Origin: CAMAVH01 sp036500145
GTDB lineage: Bacteria; Pseudomonadota; Alphaproteobacteria; SMXQ01
Assembly: GCA_036500145.1 (NCBI GenBank)
Contig: DASYCO010000028.1
Span: 1-42,751 of the forward strand
Length of the DNA stretch: 42,751 nt
Direction of reading: 5' to 3'
The translations under genes were made by a program, and so were the position numbers. Numbering within the stretch: position 1 is the stretch's first letter; each line of letters begins with the position of its first letter. This document shows positions 35,027 to 42,751 of the stretch, piece after piece. The notes beneath the pieces are model-generated. The model saw only the letters and a list, made by a program, of their open reading frames with translations, searched no databases and was not told the DNA's origin.

Positions 35027-36153
35027 GCCCGGCGGATTCTGGCCTGCCGCCCTTGCCGCCCGGCCTCGCGGAAGCGCCGCTGCAGCTCGAATTCGACGAC
35101 AACCGCCTGCTGCCCCAGCTCTACGGCGAGCATGACCGCAATCTCGCGCGCATCGAAAGCGCGCTCGGCGTGCAGCTCGTCAGCCGCGGCAACCGGCTTG
35201 CCGTCACCGGCCCGGCGGCCGGCGTCGAGCAGGCCAAGCGGACGCTCAACGTCCTCTATTCCAATCTCAAGCTCGGCCTGCCGGCCGATTCCGGCGCGCT
35301 CGACGCCGCCCTGCGACTGGCCCAGGGCAACGACGGCCCGCCGCGCGTCACGCGCGGCGGCACGGCGACGCGCGCCGACGGCGACCTCGTCATCTCGACG
35401 CGCCGCCGCCAGATCTCGCCGCGCTCGGGGATGCAGGCGACCTACCTGCGCGCGATGCGCGACAACGAGATGGTGTTCGGCATCGGCCCCGCCGGCACCG
35501 GCAAGACCTACCTCGCGGTCGCCGCCGCCGTCGCGGCGCTGACCGCCGGCGAAGTGGACCGCATCGTATTGTCGCGCCCTGCCGTCGAGGCGGGCGAACG
35601 CCTCGGCTTCCTGCCCGGCGACATGCGCGAGAAGGTCGATCCCTATCTGCGGCCGCTCTACGACGCGCTCTACGACATGCTGCCGATGGACCAGGTGGAG
35701 AAGCGCCTCGAGTCCGGCGAGATCGAGGTCGCGCCGCTCGCCTTCATGCGCGGACGCACGCTGGCCCATAGCTTCGTCATTCTCGACGAGGCGCAGAACA
35801 CCACGCCGATGCAGATGAAGATGTGCCTGACGCGCCTCGGCGAAGGCTCGCGCATGATCGTCACCGGCGACCTCAGCCAGGTCGACCTCCCGACCGGCGC
35901 GCGCTCCGGCCTGACCGACGCGCTCGAGACCCTGTCCGACGTCGAAGGCGTCGCCATCGTGCGCTTCAGCGACGTCGACGTCATGCGTCACCCGGTCGTG
36001 GCCCGCATCGTGCGCGCCTACGAGAAGGCCGACAAGGCGCGCGCCGAGCGCGTGCGCCCGTCTGCGCCCGGGGCCGCATCTGATGATTCCTCCGAAGAGC
36101 AGACGGCGGCGTCGCTGCCGTCCTTCGTCACCCAGCCGCGCAAGGGCGAATGA
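35023..36153 (+). CDS. phoH: PhoH-like ATPase (YbeZ)
   Basis: 376-residue PhoH-family P-loop ATPase, linked to RNA metabolism through its partner YbeY. After a ~20-residue Pro-rich start come an N-terminal region of KH-like character (to ~120) and the PhoH core, with Walker A GPAGTGKT (155-162), Walker B FVILDEAQNTT (D255/E256) and VTGDLSQVDLP. TGAGGA sits before the ATG. The stop overlaps ybeY by ATGA. Despite the name, there is no sign of a Pho box here. Confidence 0.96.
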   Translation: MSPADSGLPPLPPGLAEAPLQLEFDDNRLLPQLYGEHDRNLARIESALGVQLVSRGNRLAVTGPAAGVEQAKRTLNVLYSNLKLGLPADSGALDAALRLAQGNDGPPRVTRGGTATRADGDLVISTRRRQISPRSGMQATYLRAMRDNEMVFGIGPAGTGKTYLAVAAAVAALTAGEVDRIVLSRPAVEAGERLGFLPGDMREKVDPYLRPLYDALYDMLPMDQVEKRLESGEIEVAPLAFMRGRTLAHSFVILDEAQNTTPMQMKMCLTRLGEGSRMIVTGDLSQVDLPTGARSGLTDALETLSDVEGVAIVRFSDVDVMRHPVVARIVRAYEKADKARAERVRPSAPGAASDDSSEEQTAASLPSFVTQPRKGE

Positions 36154-36785
36154 CCGCGAAGCCGACGCGACGTCCCGCCGCCAAGGCCGCCCCGCTGCCG
36201 CGCATCGTCGTGCTGGTCGAGGCGCCGGCCTGGCGCAAGCGCATCCCCGACGCTGCCGCCCTGGTGCGCCGCTTCGCGCGGGCCGCCATCAAGGCGGCCG
36301 TCGCCGAAGGCGTGCCGACGCCGCCCGTGGCGCGCCCCTGGACGCTGACGGTCGTCCTCGGCGACGACGGCCGGCTGCAGGAGCTGAACCGCGACTTTCG
36401 CGGCAAGAACAAGCCGACCAACGTGCTGTCCTTTCCCGCCTGGGAAGGCGCCGAACCCCCCGTCGCCGGGGAAGCGCTCAACCTGGGCGACATTGCCGTC
36501 GCCTTTGCCACCACGGCTGCCGAATCGCGCAGCCAGGGCAAGACCTTGGCCGACCATTTGGCGCACCTGACGGTGCATGGCGTTTTGCATCTTTTCGGCT
36601 ATGATCACCTCGACAAATCCCAAGCGGAAGACATGGAAAGCTTGGAGCGGGCGGTGCTGGCGCGGTTTGGGATCAGGGATCCCTATGTTCTCCGCGCCGC
36701 GCGCAAGGCCGCTCCCCGCGTCCGGAAACCCCGCCTTACCGAACCAGGGGGCCGAGCCCGGCAAGCGGCCCGTAAGAGGACATGA
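36150..36785 (+). CDS. ybeY: Endoribonuclease YbeY (16S rRNA maturation)
   Basis: 211-residue metal-dependent RNase involved in 16S rRNA 3'-end maturation and ribosome quality control. The zinc motif HGVLHLFGYDH provides H143, H147 and H153. The upstream NKPTNVLSFP and LGDIAVAF segments are typical of the family. A C-terminal extension of ~35 residues rich in Arg, Lys and Ala (after RDPYVLRAARK), absent from the ~155-residue E. coli protein, could bind RNA. Overlaps phoH and corC by ATGA at both ends. Confidence 0.95.
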   Translation: MTAKPTRRPAAKAAPLPRIVVLVEAPAWRKRIPDAAALVRRFARAAIKAAVAEGVPTPPVARPWTLTVVLGDDGRLQELNRDFRGKNKPTNVLSFPAWEGAEPPVAGEALNLGDIAVAFATTAAESRSQGKTLADHLAHLTVHGVLHLFGYDHLDKSQAEDMESLERAVLARFGIRDPYVLRAARKAAPRVRKPRLTEPGGRARQAARKRT

Positions 36786-37756
36786 CCGACCCGACCCATA
36801 GTACGTTGCCCCGCGATGAGCAGCCGGCTTCGCAAGCCGGAGCCGCTCCCGGGGCGTCTCAGCCGGTGCCGCGCGGTCTGCGCGGCCTCCTGCAGAAATT
36901 CCGCCGCGCCCGCAAGGCCGACGAATCGCTCCGCGAGGCCATCGAGGAGCTGATCGAGGACAGCGACGCCGCCGAGGGCGAGAGCGGCCCCGAGGAAATC
37001 AATTCCGACGAGCGGCTGCTGCTGCAGAATATCCTGCACCTGCGCGACGTCACGGCCTACGACGTGATGGTGCCGCGCGCCGACATCACCGCCGTCGAGC
37101 TTTCCACGCCGCTGCCCGCGCTGGTCCAGCGCATGGCGCGCGACACCCATTCGCGCCTGCCGGTGTTCCGCGAGTCGCTCGACGACGTGCGCGGCGTCGT
37201 CCACATCAAGGACGTGCTGGCGCAGACCCTGAAGTCCGAGCCCTTCGACCTCGCGAACATGCTGCGTAAGGTGCTCTTCGTGTCGCCCAGCATGCGCGTG
37301 CTCGACCTCCTGCTGGAGATGCGGCTGACGCGCGTCCACATGGCGATGGTGGTCGACGAGTACGGCGGCATCGACGGCCTCGTCACCATCGAGGACATGA
37401 TCGAGGCCATCGTCGGCGACATCCAGGACGAGCACGACGCCGAGGAGCCGGGCATGATCGAGCGCCCGGACGGCACCTGGCTCGCCGACGCGCGCACCGA
37501 CATCGCGCATTTCGAGGAGAAGGTCGGCGACGTGATGACCGAGGAGGAGCGCGAGGCCGACATCGACACGCTCGGCGGCCTCGTCGTCTTCCTCGCGGGC
37601 CGCGTGCCGACACGCGGCGAAGTGGTGCGCCATTCCTCCGGCATGCAGTTCGAAGTCGTCGACGGCGACCCGCGCCGCGTGAAGCGCCTGCGCGTGCGCA
37701 TGGCGCCCAAGGCTGGCGCGCCGGCAACGCCGTCCGCCGCCGCCGGCGGCCGCTAG
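36782..37756 (+). CDS. corC: CorC/HlyC family CBS-domain protein
   Basis: 324-residue soluble CorC-type protein without membrane segments. Polar N-terminal region (1-75), then a CBS pair (DVMVPRADITAVEL ... THSRLPVFRESLDDVRGVVHIKDVL, and VDEYGGIDGLVTIEDMIEAIVGD). The C-terminal CorC_HlyC FAD-like domain includes TLGGLVVFLAGRVPTRGE. Family roles include magnesium/cobalt efflux and haemolysin-type transport; its place between ybeY and lnt is conserved in proteobacteria. Overlaps ybeY by ATGA and lnt by one base (TAGTG). Confidence 0.94.
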   Translation: MTDPTHSTLPRDEQPASQAGAAPGASQPVPRGLRGLLQKFRRARKADESLREAIEELIEDSDAAEGESGPEEINSDERLLLQNILHLRDVTAYDVMVPRADITAVELSTPLPALVQRMARDTHSRLPVFRESLDDVRGVVHIKDVLAQTLKSEPFDLANMLRKVLFVSPSMRVLDLLLEMRLTRVHMAMVVDEYGGIDGLVTIEDMIEAIVGDIQDEHDAEEPGMIERPDGTWLADARTDIAHFEEKVGDVMTEEEREADIDTLGGLVVFLAGRVPTRGEVVRHSSGMQFEVVDGDPRRVKRLRVRMAPKAGAPATPSAAAGGR

Positions 37757-39342
37757 TGTCTTCCGTCCTTTCCGCGCGGGCCTGGCTCGCGGGCAGCGCC
37801 GCGCTCGCGGCGCGCCTCGCCGCGCTCGACGGCTGGCGCCGGCGCGGGCTCGCCTTCGGCCTCGGCCTGCTGTCGGTGCTGGCGCTGCCACCCTTCTTCG
37901 CCGTGCCGCTGCTGCTCGTCGCCTTCACCGGCCTGCTGTGGGTCGCCGCCGGCGCGAAGACGTCGCGCGCCGCCTTCTTCGCCGGCTGGTGGTTCGGCGT
38001 CGGCCATTACGCCGCCGGCCTCTACTGGATCTGCGACGCCTTGCTCGTCGATCCGGTCAAGTTCGGCTGGATGATTCCCTTCGCGCTCGGCGGGCTCTCC
38101 TGCGGCCTGGCGCTGTTTTCGGGCGCGGCGCTTCTCGTCCTGCATAAGCTCCGCGCGCGCGGCTTCGCGCTCGCCTGGGCCTGGCCGGTCGGCTTCGCGC
38201 TCGCCTGGACGGCGGTCGAATGGCTGCGCGGCCACATCCTCACCGGCTTTCCCTGGAACCAGATCGCCACCGTGTGGAGCGCCACGCCGGTCATGACGCA
38301 GAGCGCGGCGCTGTTCGGCGCCTACGGCCTGACGCTGATCACCGTGGCCGCCGCCGCGGCGCCGGCGGCGCTCGGCGAGCGCGACCTTGCGCCGCGCGCG
38401 CGCCTCTGGGGCCTGGCGCTCTTCCTGCCGCTGCTGCTCTGCGGCCTGTTCGGCGCCTGGCGCCTGCACGGCGCGACCGACGCGAACGTGCCCGGCGTCG
38501 GCCTGCGGCTCGTGCAGGGCAACATCGACCAGCGCCTCAAGTGGCAGGACGACGTGCGCGTCGAGACCGTGCGCAAGTATCTCACCCTGTCGACGCAGCC
38601 CTCGGCCGCGCCGATCACCGCCGTCATCTGGCCCGAGACTGCCGTGCCCTTCTTCCTCGCCGACGAGCCGGGGCTGCTCGACGCGCTCGGCCAGCTCGCG
38701 CGCCGGCTCGGCCCCGACAGCCTCGTCATCACCGGCACGCCGCGCGCCGAACGCAACCCGACCTATCAGGTGTGGAACAGCGTGCAGGCGGTGGACGGCG
38801 AGGGCAAGATCGTCGGCACCTACGACAAGCACCATCTCGTGCCGTTCGGCGAATACATGCCGCTGCGCGGCTGGCTGCCGTTCGACAAGATCACGCCGGG
38901 CAGCGTCGACTTCTCCACCGGCCCGGGCCCGCAGACCATGGCCTTGCCCGGCCTGCCGCCGGCTTCGCCGCTCGTCTGCTACGAGGTGATCTTCCCGGGC
39001 GCCGTGACCGACCGTTCGTCGCGCGCCGGCTGGCTGCTCAATGTCACGAACGACGGCTGGTTCGGCATCTCGACCGGCCCGCACCAGCATCTCGCCAGCG
39101 CGCAGCTGCGCGCCGTCGAAGAGGGCCTGCCGTTGGCGCGCGCCGCCAACACCGGCATCTCGGCCTTGGTCGATTCCTACGGCCGGTTGCGAATGTCTCT
39201 CGCTCTCGGCGAGACCGGCGTGCTCGACGGCGCCTTGCCGGTGGCGCTCGCCCCCACGCTCTACGCGCGGTTCGGCGACCTCGCCTTCCTGGTCCTGTTC
39301 GCCGCTGCCGCCGGGCTTTGCGCCATTCGCATCCGTCGCTGA
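37756..39342 (+). CDS. lnt: Apolipoprotein N-acyltransferase Lnt
   Basis: 528-residue inner-membrane enzyme that adds the third acyl chain to lipoproteins. About six N-terminal hydrophobic spans (to ~235) lead to a periplasmic nitrilase-fold domain with catalytic triad E294 (VIWPETAVPF), K358 (GTYDKHHLVPFGEY) and C408 (LVCYEVIFPG), and a final membrane segment near the C-terminus. The start GTG shares a base with the corC stop. In Sinorhizobium the homologue was described as ActA (acid tolerance), with the phrR regulator next to it, as here. The lipoprotein at 19725-20351 would be a substrate. Confidence 0.97.
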   Translation: MSSVLSARAWLAGSAALAARLAALDGWRRRGLAFGLGLLSVLALPPFFAVPLLLVAFTGLLWVAAGAKTSRAAFFAGWWFGVGHYAAGLYWICDALLVDPVKFGWMIPFALGGLSCGLALFSGAALLVLHKLRARGFALAWAWPVGFALAWTAVEWLRGHILTGFPWNQIATVWSATPVMTQSAALFGAYGLTLITVAAAAAPAALGERDLAPRARLWGLALFLPLLLCGLFGAWRLHGATDANVPGVGLRLVQGNIDQRLKWQDDVRVETVRKYLTLSTQPSAAPITAVIWPETAVPFFLADEPGLLDALGQLARRLGPDSLVITGTPRAERNPTYQVWNSVQAVDGEGKIVGTYDKHHLVPFGEYMPLRGWLPFDKITPGSVDFSTGPGPQTMALPGLPPASPLVCYEVIFPGAVTDRSSRAGWLLNVTNDGWFGISTGPHQHLASAQLRAVEEGLPLARAANTGISALVDSYGRLRMSLALGETGVLDGALPVALAPTLYARFGDLAFLVLFAAAAGLCAIRIRR

Positions 39343-39598
39343 CGCCTCTTCGGCGAAAGTCCCAGTCATAACGAATGGCTTCTGGAGCCAGGCCGCATCC
39401 TTTTGGGCGCGTCTGTCACAGACGGCCCGGCACCTGTCGTATTCCTTAACCGATAAATGCGAGACAACCCGACGACGGCAGCATACACTTGTATGCTATG
39501 CGGCGATTGAGCCGGGTCGTCGGCCCGCCAATTCGGCGTGCGTGAGTCGCTACTGTACGGCCATGACGATGGTTGGCCGGCTTGAGTTGAGGGGAAGT
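39343..39598 (+). promoter_or_regulatory. Control region of the PraR/PhrR-like gene
   Basis: A 256-bp gap. The hairpin CGTCTG-TCA-CAGACG (39410-39424) may end lnt transcription. The perfect palindromic pair AGCATACA-CT-TGTATGCT (39480-39497) stands out in an AT-richer stretch about 100 bp before the regulator start. It has the shape of an operator for a dimeric HTH protein, possibly the downstream regulator itself. No firm promoter hexamers. Confidence 0.5.
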
Positions 39599-40090
39599 AT
39601 GGTCAGAGTGCTACGTGCCGGGACCGTGCGTGCGAACGGGCCTCGTCGAGGAGACGATGTTGCGGATCCTGTGGACATCCATGTCGGCCGCCGGCTGCGC
39701 CAGCGCCGCGCGCTGCTTGGCCTGAGTCAGGACAAGCTCGGCCGCGCCATCGGGCTGACGTTCCAGCAGATCCAGAAGTACGAGCGCGGCGCCAACCGCA
39801 TCGGCGCCAGCCGCCTGCTCCAGCTGAGCCGCGAGCTGGCCGTGCCGATCGCCTATTTCTTCGAGGACGCGCCGGGCGCGCCCGAAAAGACGCGCAGCCG
39901 CGCCAAGTCCGACAAGGCGAAGGCCACCGGCAACGGCAAGGACGCGACGGCGAAGGAAGCGATGATGCGCGACCCGTTCGGGCGGCGCGAGACGCTCGAG
40001 CTGGTGCGCGCCTACTACGCCATCTCCAACCCTTACGTGCGCAAGCGCATCCTCGACCTGGTGCGCACTCTCGCCAAGCCGGCCGAGTAG
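39599..40090 (+). CDS. XRE-family regulator, PraR/PhrR-like
   Basis: 163-residue DNA-binding protein. Cro/CI-type helix-turn-helix at about residues 29-90: RRLRQRRALLGLSQDKLGRAIGL, FQQIQKYERGANRI, SRELAVPIAYFF. A Lys/Ala-rich linker and a C-terminal helix (LELVRAYYAISNPYVRKRILDLVRTL) follow. The lnt-HTH-metK-trmB order matches that of rhizobial praR/phrR, regulators tied to quorum sensing, biofilm and acid response. The ATG at 39599 is chosen because GAGGGGA lies just upstream; the frame is open much further 5' but has no better start. A palindrome at 39480-39497 may be its own operator. Confidence 0.9.
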   Translation: MVRVLRAGTVRANGPRRGDDVADPVDIHVGRRLRQRRALLGLSQDKLGRAIGLTFQQIQKYERGANRIGASRLLQLSRELAVPIAYFFEDAPGAPEKTRSRAKSDKAKATGNGKDATAKEAMMRDPFGRRETLELVRAYYAISNPYVRKRILDLVRTLAKPAE

Positions 40091-40133
40091 GCCCGACGAG
40101 GCCAGGCTCGATTAGGCGAGGCCCGATTGGGCT
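40089..40133. repeat. Three tandem 15-bp repeats at the 3' end of the regulator gene
   Basis: Units 40089-40103, 40104-40118 and 40119-40133 share the pattern AGGCCCGATTAGGCG with a few substitutions; a fourth partial copy follows (AGGCCTGG). The array begins within the stop codon of the PraR-like gene. Probably a short tandem expansion. It may vary in copy number between strains. Confidence 0.75.
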
Positions 40134-40165
40134 AGGCCTGGGCCGCCGAAGCGGCCGTCCGCGCT

Positions 40166-40197
40166 CCCCGAAGTCCGCCGCAGGCCGGGCTTCGGGG
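40166..40197 (+). terminator. Probable terminator hairpin before metK
   Basis: 12-bp stem (40166-40177 with 40186-40197, one G-T pair) and an 8-nt loop, followed by CCGTTT. A weak T-run, but the stem is strong and well placed 75 bp after the regulator stop. Confidence 0.6.
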
Positions 40198-40433
40198 CCG
40201 TTTCGCGTGTGACTGGCGGACACGGCAAATCCACTTGACGCCCCCTGCAAAGGTTGCAACAACCCCCCACGAAGGTGCGGAAAAGGGGAGAAAAACCGCG
40301 CCTTGTCCGCGCTTTCGCCCCTCGCTTTCGCCCAAGGCTTTCATGGCGGCGCGCGGCACGTCTTTCCCGCCATCGCTCCCGCCCCGTCGTCCGTGCAGTC
40401 CGCGCGGGCTCCACCGGCTTCCGGAGGTCATCC
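40198..40433 (+). promoter_or_regulatory. metK promoter and leader region
   Basis: Part of a 343-bp non-coding gap (40091-40433) that also holds the tandem repeat and terminator described separately. TTGACG at 40235-40240 is a good -35, but no clear -10 lies at the right distance. The 8-bp palindrome GTTGCAAC (40253-40260) is where a -10 or operator would be. The remaining ~170 nt is a purine tract followed by pyrimidine-rich sequence. No SAM riboswitch was recognised. CCGGAGGT precedes the GTG start of metK. Confidence 0.4.
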
Positions 40434-41651
<1,218 letters not shown>

Positions 41652-41677
41652 GCGCGTTCGGCTTTCGCTTCTTCTAC

Positions 41678-41708
41678 CGACGGCCGGTCGCCATGCGACC
41701 GGCCGTCG
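41678..41708 (+). terminator. Perfect 14-bp hairpin between metK and trmB
   Basis: Arms 41678-41691 and 41695-41708 pair perfectly around a CAT loop. It lies 26 bp after the metK stop and 18 bp before the trmB start. Followed by TCGTATTC rather than a T-run, so it may limit rather than fully stop read-through into trmB. Confidence 0.65.
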
Positions 41709-41726
41709 TCGTATTCTGAGACCCTC

Positions 41727-42449
41727 ATGTCGGACGACGATCTTTCCAAAGCCAGCCGCCTCTACGGCCGCCGCCTCGGCCGGCCGCTCAAGGCGGCGCG
41801 CCAATCGGCCGTCGATACTTGGCTGCCGCGCCTTGGCGTGACGGTGCCGGCAGAGCCGGCGTCGCTCGATCCGGTTGCCTTGTTCGCAACGCCGGACGGC
41901 TCGAACACAGTGCGGGAAGCCTGGCTCGAAGTCGGCTTCGGCGGTGGCGAGCATTTGCTGGCGCAGGCCGCCGCCCATCCCGAAGCCGGCTTGATCGGCT
42001 GCGAGCCCTTCATCAACGGCATGGCGGCGCTGTTGCGCGAGATCGACGAACAGCCGGCACGCGCCGCCAACATCCGCCTGCTGATGGACGACGCCCGGCC
42101 GCTGATTGCGGCGTTCCGGGACGCCAGCATTGCCCGGGCCTTCGTGCTGTTTCCCGACCCCTGGCCCAAGGCGCGCCACCACAAGCGCCGCTTCGTGTCG
42201 CGCGCCAACCTCGACCAACTGGCCCGGGTACTCAAGGACGGAGCGGAATTACGGCTGGCGACCGACGATCCGGGCTATCTGCAATGGATGCTGGTGGAAA
42301 TGACCGATCATCCGGCCTTCCGCTGGACCGCCCGGCGGCCTGAGGATTGGCGCCAGCGGCCTGCCGATTCGCCGAAAACACGCTATGAAATCAAAGGGTT
42401 AGCTGGAGCGGCCCCGGCCTTTATGACTTGGCGGCGGCGGCCCCGCTGA
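41727..42449 (+). CDS. trmB: tRNA (guanine-N7)-methyltransferase TrmB
   Basis: 240-residue SAM-dependent methyltransferase that forms m7G46 in tRNA. The N-terminal RLYGRRLGRPL leads to the SAM-binding loop WLEVGFGGGEHLL. The TrmB signature VLFPDPWPKARHHKRRF is intact, followed by LRLATDDPGYLQWML. The ATG at 41727 has only a weak ribosome-binding site and follows a strong hairpin closely. Order metK-trmB is common in alphaproteobacteria, with rimP-nusA usually next. Confidence 0.96.
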   Translation: MSDDDLSKASRLYGRRLGRPLKAARQSAVDTWLPRLGVTVPAEPASLDPVALFATPDGSNTVREAWLEVGFGGGEHLLAQAAAHPEAGLIGCEPFINGMAALLREIDEQPARAANIRLLMDDARPLIAAFRDASIARAFVLFPDPWPKARHHKRRFVSRANLDQLARVLKDGAELRLATDDPGYLQWMLVEMTDHPAFRWTARRPEDWRQRPADSPKTRYEIKGLAGAAPAFMTWRRRPR

Positions 42450-42527
42450 GGGCTCCCGGACAGCCAAGAAACAGCCGTCCCGGCGGGGCCGGATTCCCCC
42501 CGCTTTTGGTCCAATATCCCAAAAACC

Positions 42528-42555
42528 TTGAAGAAATCCCTGAGCCAGCTATATT
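42528..42555 (+). promoter_or_regulatory. Sigma70-like promoter after trmB
   Basis: TTGAAG (42528-42533), 16-nt spacer, TATATT (42550-42555), in an AT-richer patch. The transcript would begin near 42562. Confidence 0.6.
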
Positions 42556-42560
42556 TCCCT

Positions 42561-42577
42561 GGCCTTGATACAAGGCC
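42561..42577 (+). other. Hairpin at predicted transcript 5' end
   Basis: Perfect inverted repeat GGCCTTG-ATA-CAAGGCC. Because it coincides with the predicted start site, it could be a 5'-protecting stem or an operator. It might also serve as the 3' end of trmB. Confidence 0.55.
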
Positions 42578-42605
42578 TCCTTCACATCGGTCGAGTTCGT
42601 AGCGG

Positions 42606-42627
42606 GTGGGCCGGCGGCCCACTTTTT
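42606..42627 (+). terminator. Intrinsic terminator/attenuator
   Basis: GTGGGCC-GGC-GGCCCAC stem (42606-42622) followed directly by five T (42623-42627), the clearest Rho-independent terminator in the window. It lies ~45 nt downstream of the predicted transcript start, so it is placed as an attenuator for the next operon. Confidence 0.8.
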
Positions 42628-42676
42628 CGTTTGCCGCCTGCTTTTTTCGCCTCATTTCTTTGGCGGAGTCGCTCGC

Positions 42677-42706
42677 ATGACCGAGAACGAAGGCATGATC
42701 CCTTAA
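42677..42706 (+). CDS. 9-codon ORF in leader (tentative)
   Basis: ATG at 42677 with GGAG 8 nt upstream encodes MTENEGMIP then TAA. It follows the attenuator-like hairpin. Could be a leader peptide; too short to judge by composition. Confidence 0.3.
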   Translation: MTENEGMIP

Positions 42707-42751
42707 CGGGTGTCGGCGCCACGATTGGCTGGCCGGCAAGGTTTCGGGGCC

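Larger units (their letters stand above)
42450..42751 (+). promoter_or_regulatory. Leader region of a downstream operon (possibly rimP-nusA)
   Basis: A 302-bp stretch to the window end without a full gene. It contains, in order, a strong promoter-like pair, a hairpin at the expected transcript start, an intrinsic terminator and a 9-codon ORF, each listed separately. In related genomes rimP follows trmB, but no RimP start is visible, so the identity of the downstream gene is inferred. Confidence 0.5.

Noticed and set aside
40198..40433. SAM riboswitch before metK
   Set aside because: I could not fit the conserved cores of SAM-I, SAM-II or SAM/SAH classes to the sequence by eye. A covariance search would decide.

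Overview
This is a GC-rich, gene-dense chromosomal stretch from an alphaproteobacterium, probably of the Rhodospirillales or a related order. Four features suggest this: the order phoR-pstSCAB-phoU-phoB, the order miaB-phoH-ybeY-corC-lnt-praR/phrR-like-metK-trmB, a MucR/Ros zinc-finger regulator, and TIGR02186 next to a TSUP permease. This assignment rests on recalled gene order, not on a search. No rRNA, tRNA, insertion sequence, phage gene or CRISPR array was found.

Layout. 1-7379: a partial CNNM/CorC-type membrane protein, glnD (PII uridylyltransferase), an SDR oxidoreductase on the opposite strand, and mutS. 7739-17088: maeB (malic enzyme), then the phosphate block phoR, a clear Pho box, pstSCAB, phoU and phoB. 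17252-19572 (minus): AmpG-type permease and a PfkB/adenosine-kinase-like sugar kinase. 19725-24250: lipoprotein, Rieske oxygenase, a palindromic repeat region, TSUP permease, TIGR02186 protein and UspA. 24651-28994: Nfu-type Fe-S scaffold, Bax-like glucosaminidase, polysaccharide deacetylase, RutE-like nitroreductase and VanX-type dipeptidase. 29087-33564: tsaB, rimI, TusA-like protein, MucR, Fur, and a probable olsBA pair for ornithine lipids. 33625-42449: miaB, phoH, ybeY, corC, lnt, a PraR/PhrR-like regulator, metK and trmB. The window ends in what looks like the leader of the next operon (possibly rimP-nusA).

How the genes fit together. The pst/pho block senses and imports phosphate, and the ornithine-lipid genes are a classic phosphate-sparing function, though here they sit behind a Fur gene with no convincing Pho box. 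AmpG, the Bax-like glucosaminidase and the VanX-like dipeptidase all concern peptidoglycan turnover. TsaB, RimI, MiaB, YbeY and TrmB concern tRNA modification and ribosome maturation.

Nothing in the window is an obviously new multi-gene system. The most unusual signal is at the level of translation. Several genes are preceded by very short ORFs whose stop codon overlaps the next start (ATGA or GTGA). The best case is between miaB and phoH, where three ATGA junctions recur every 14 nt, the first two followed by a GAGGA ribosome-binding sequence that serves the next start. A second case, before tsaB, encodes a basic peptide with a KRAAR repeat whose two DNA copies differ only at synonymous positions. 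Other signals worth a look are CtrA-like sites before the Nfu gene, a stem-loop with a GAGA tetraloop between pstS and pstC, an 86-bp palindromic interspersed repeat, a 15-bp tandem repeat after the praR-like gene, and a compact promoter/terminator/mini-ORF leader at the right edge.
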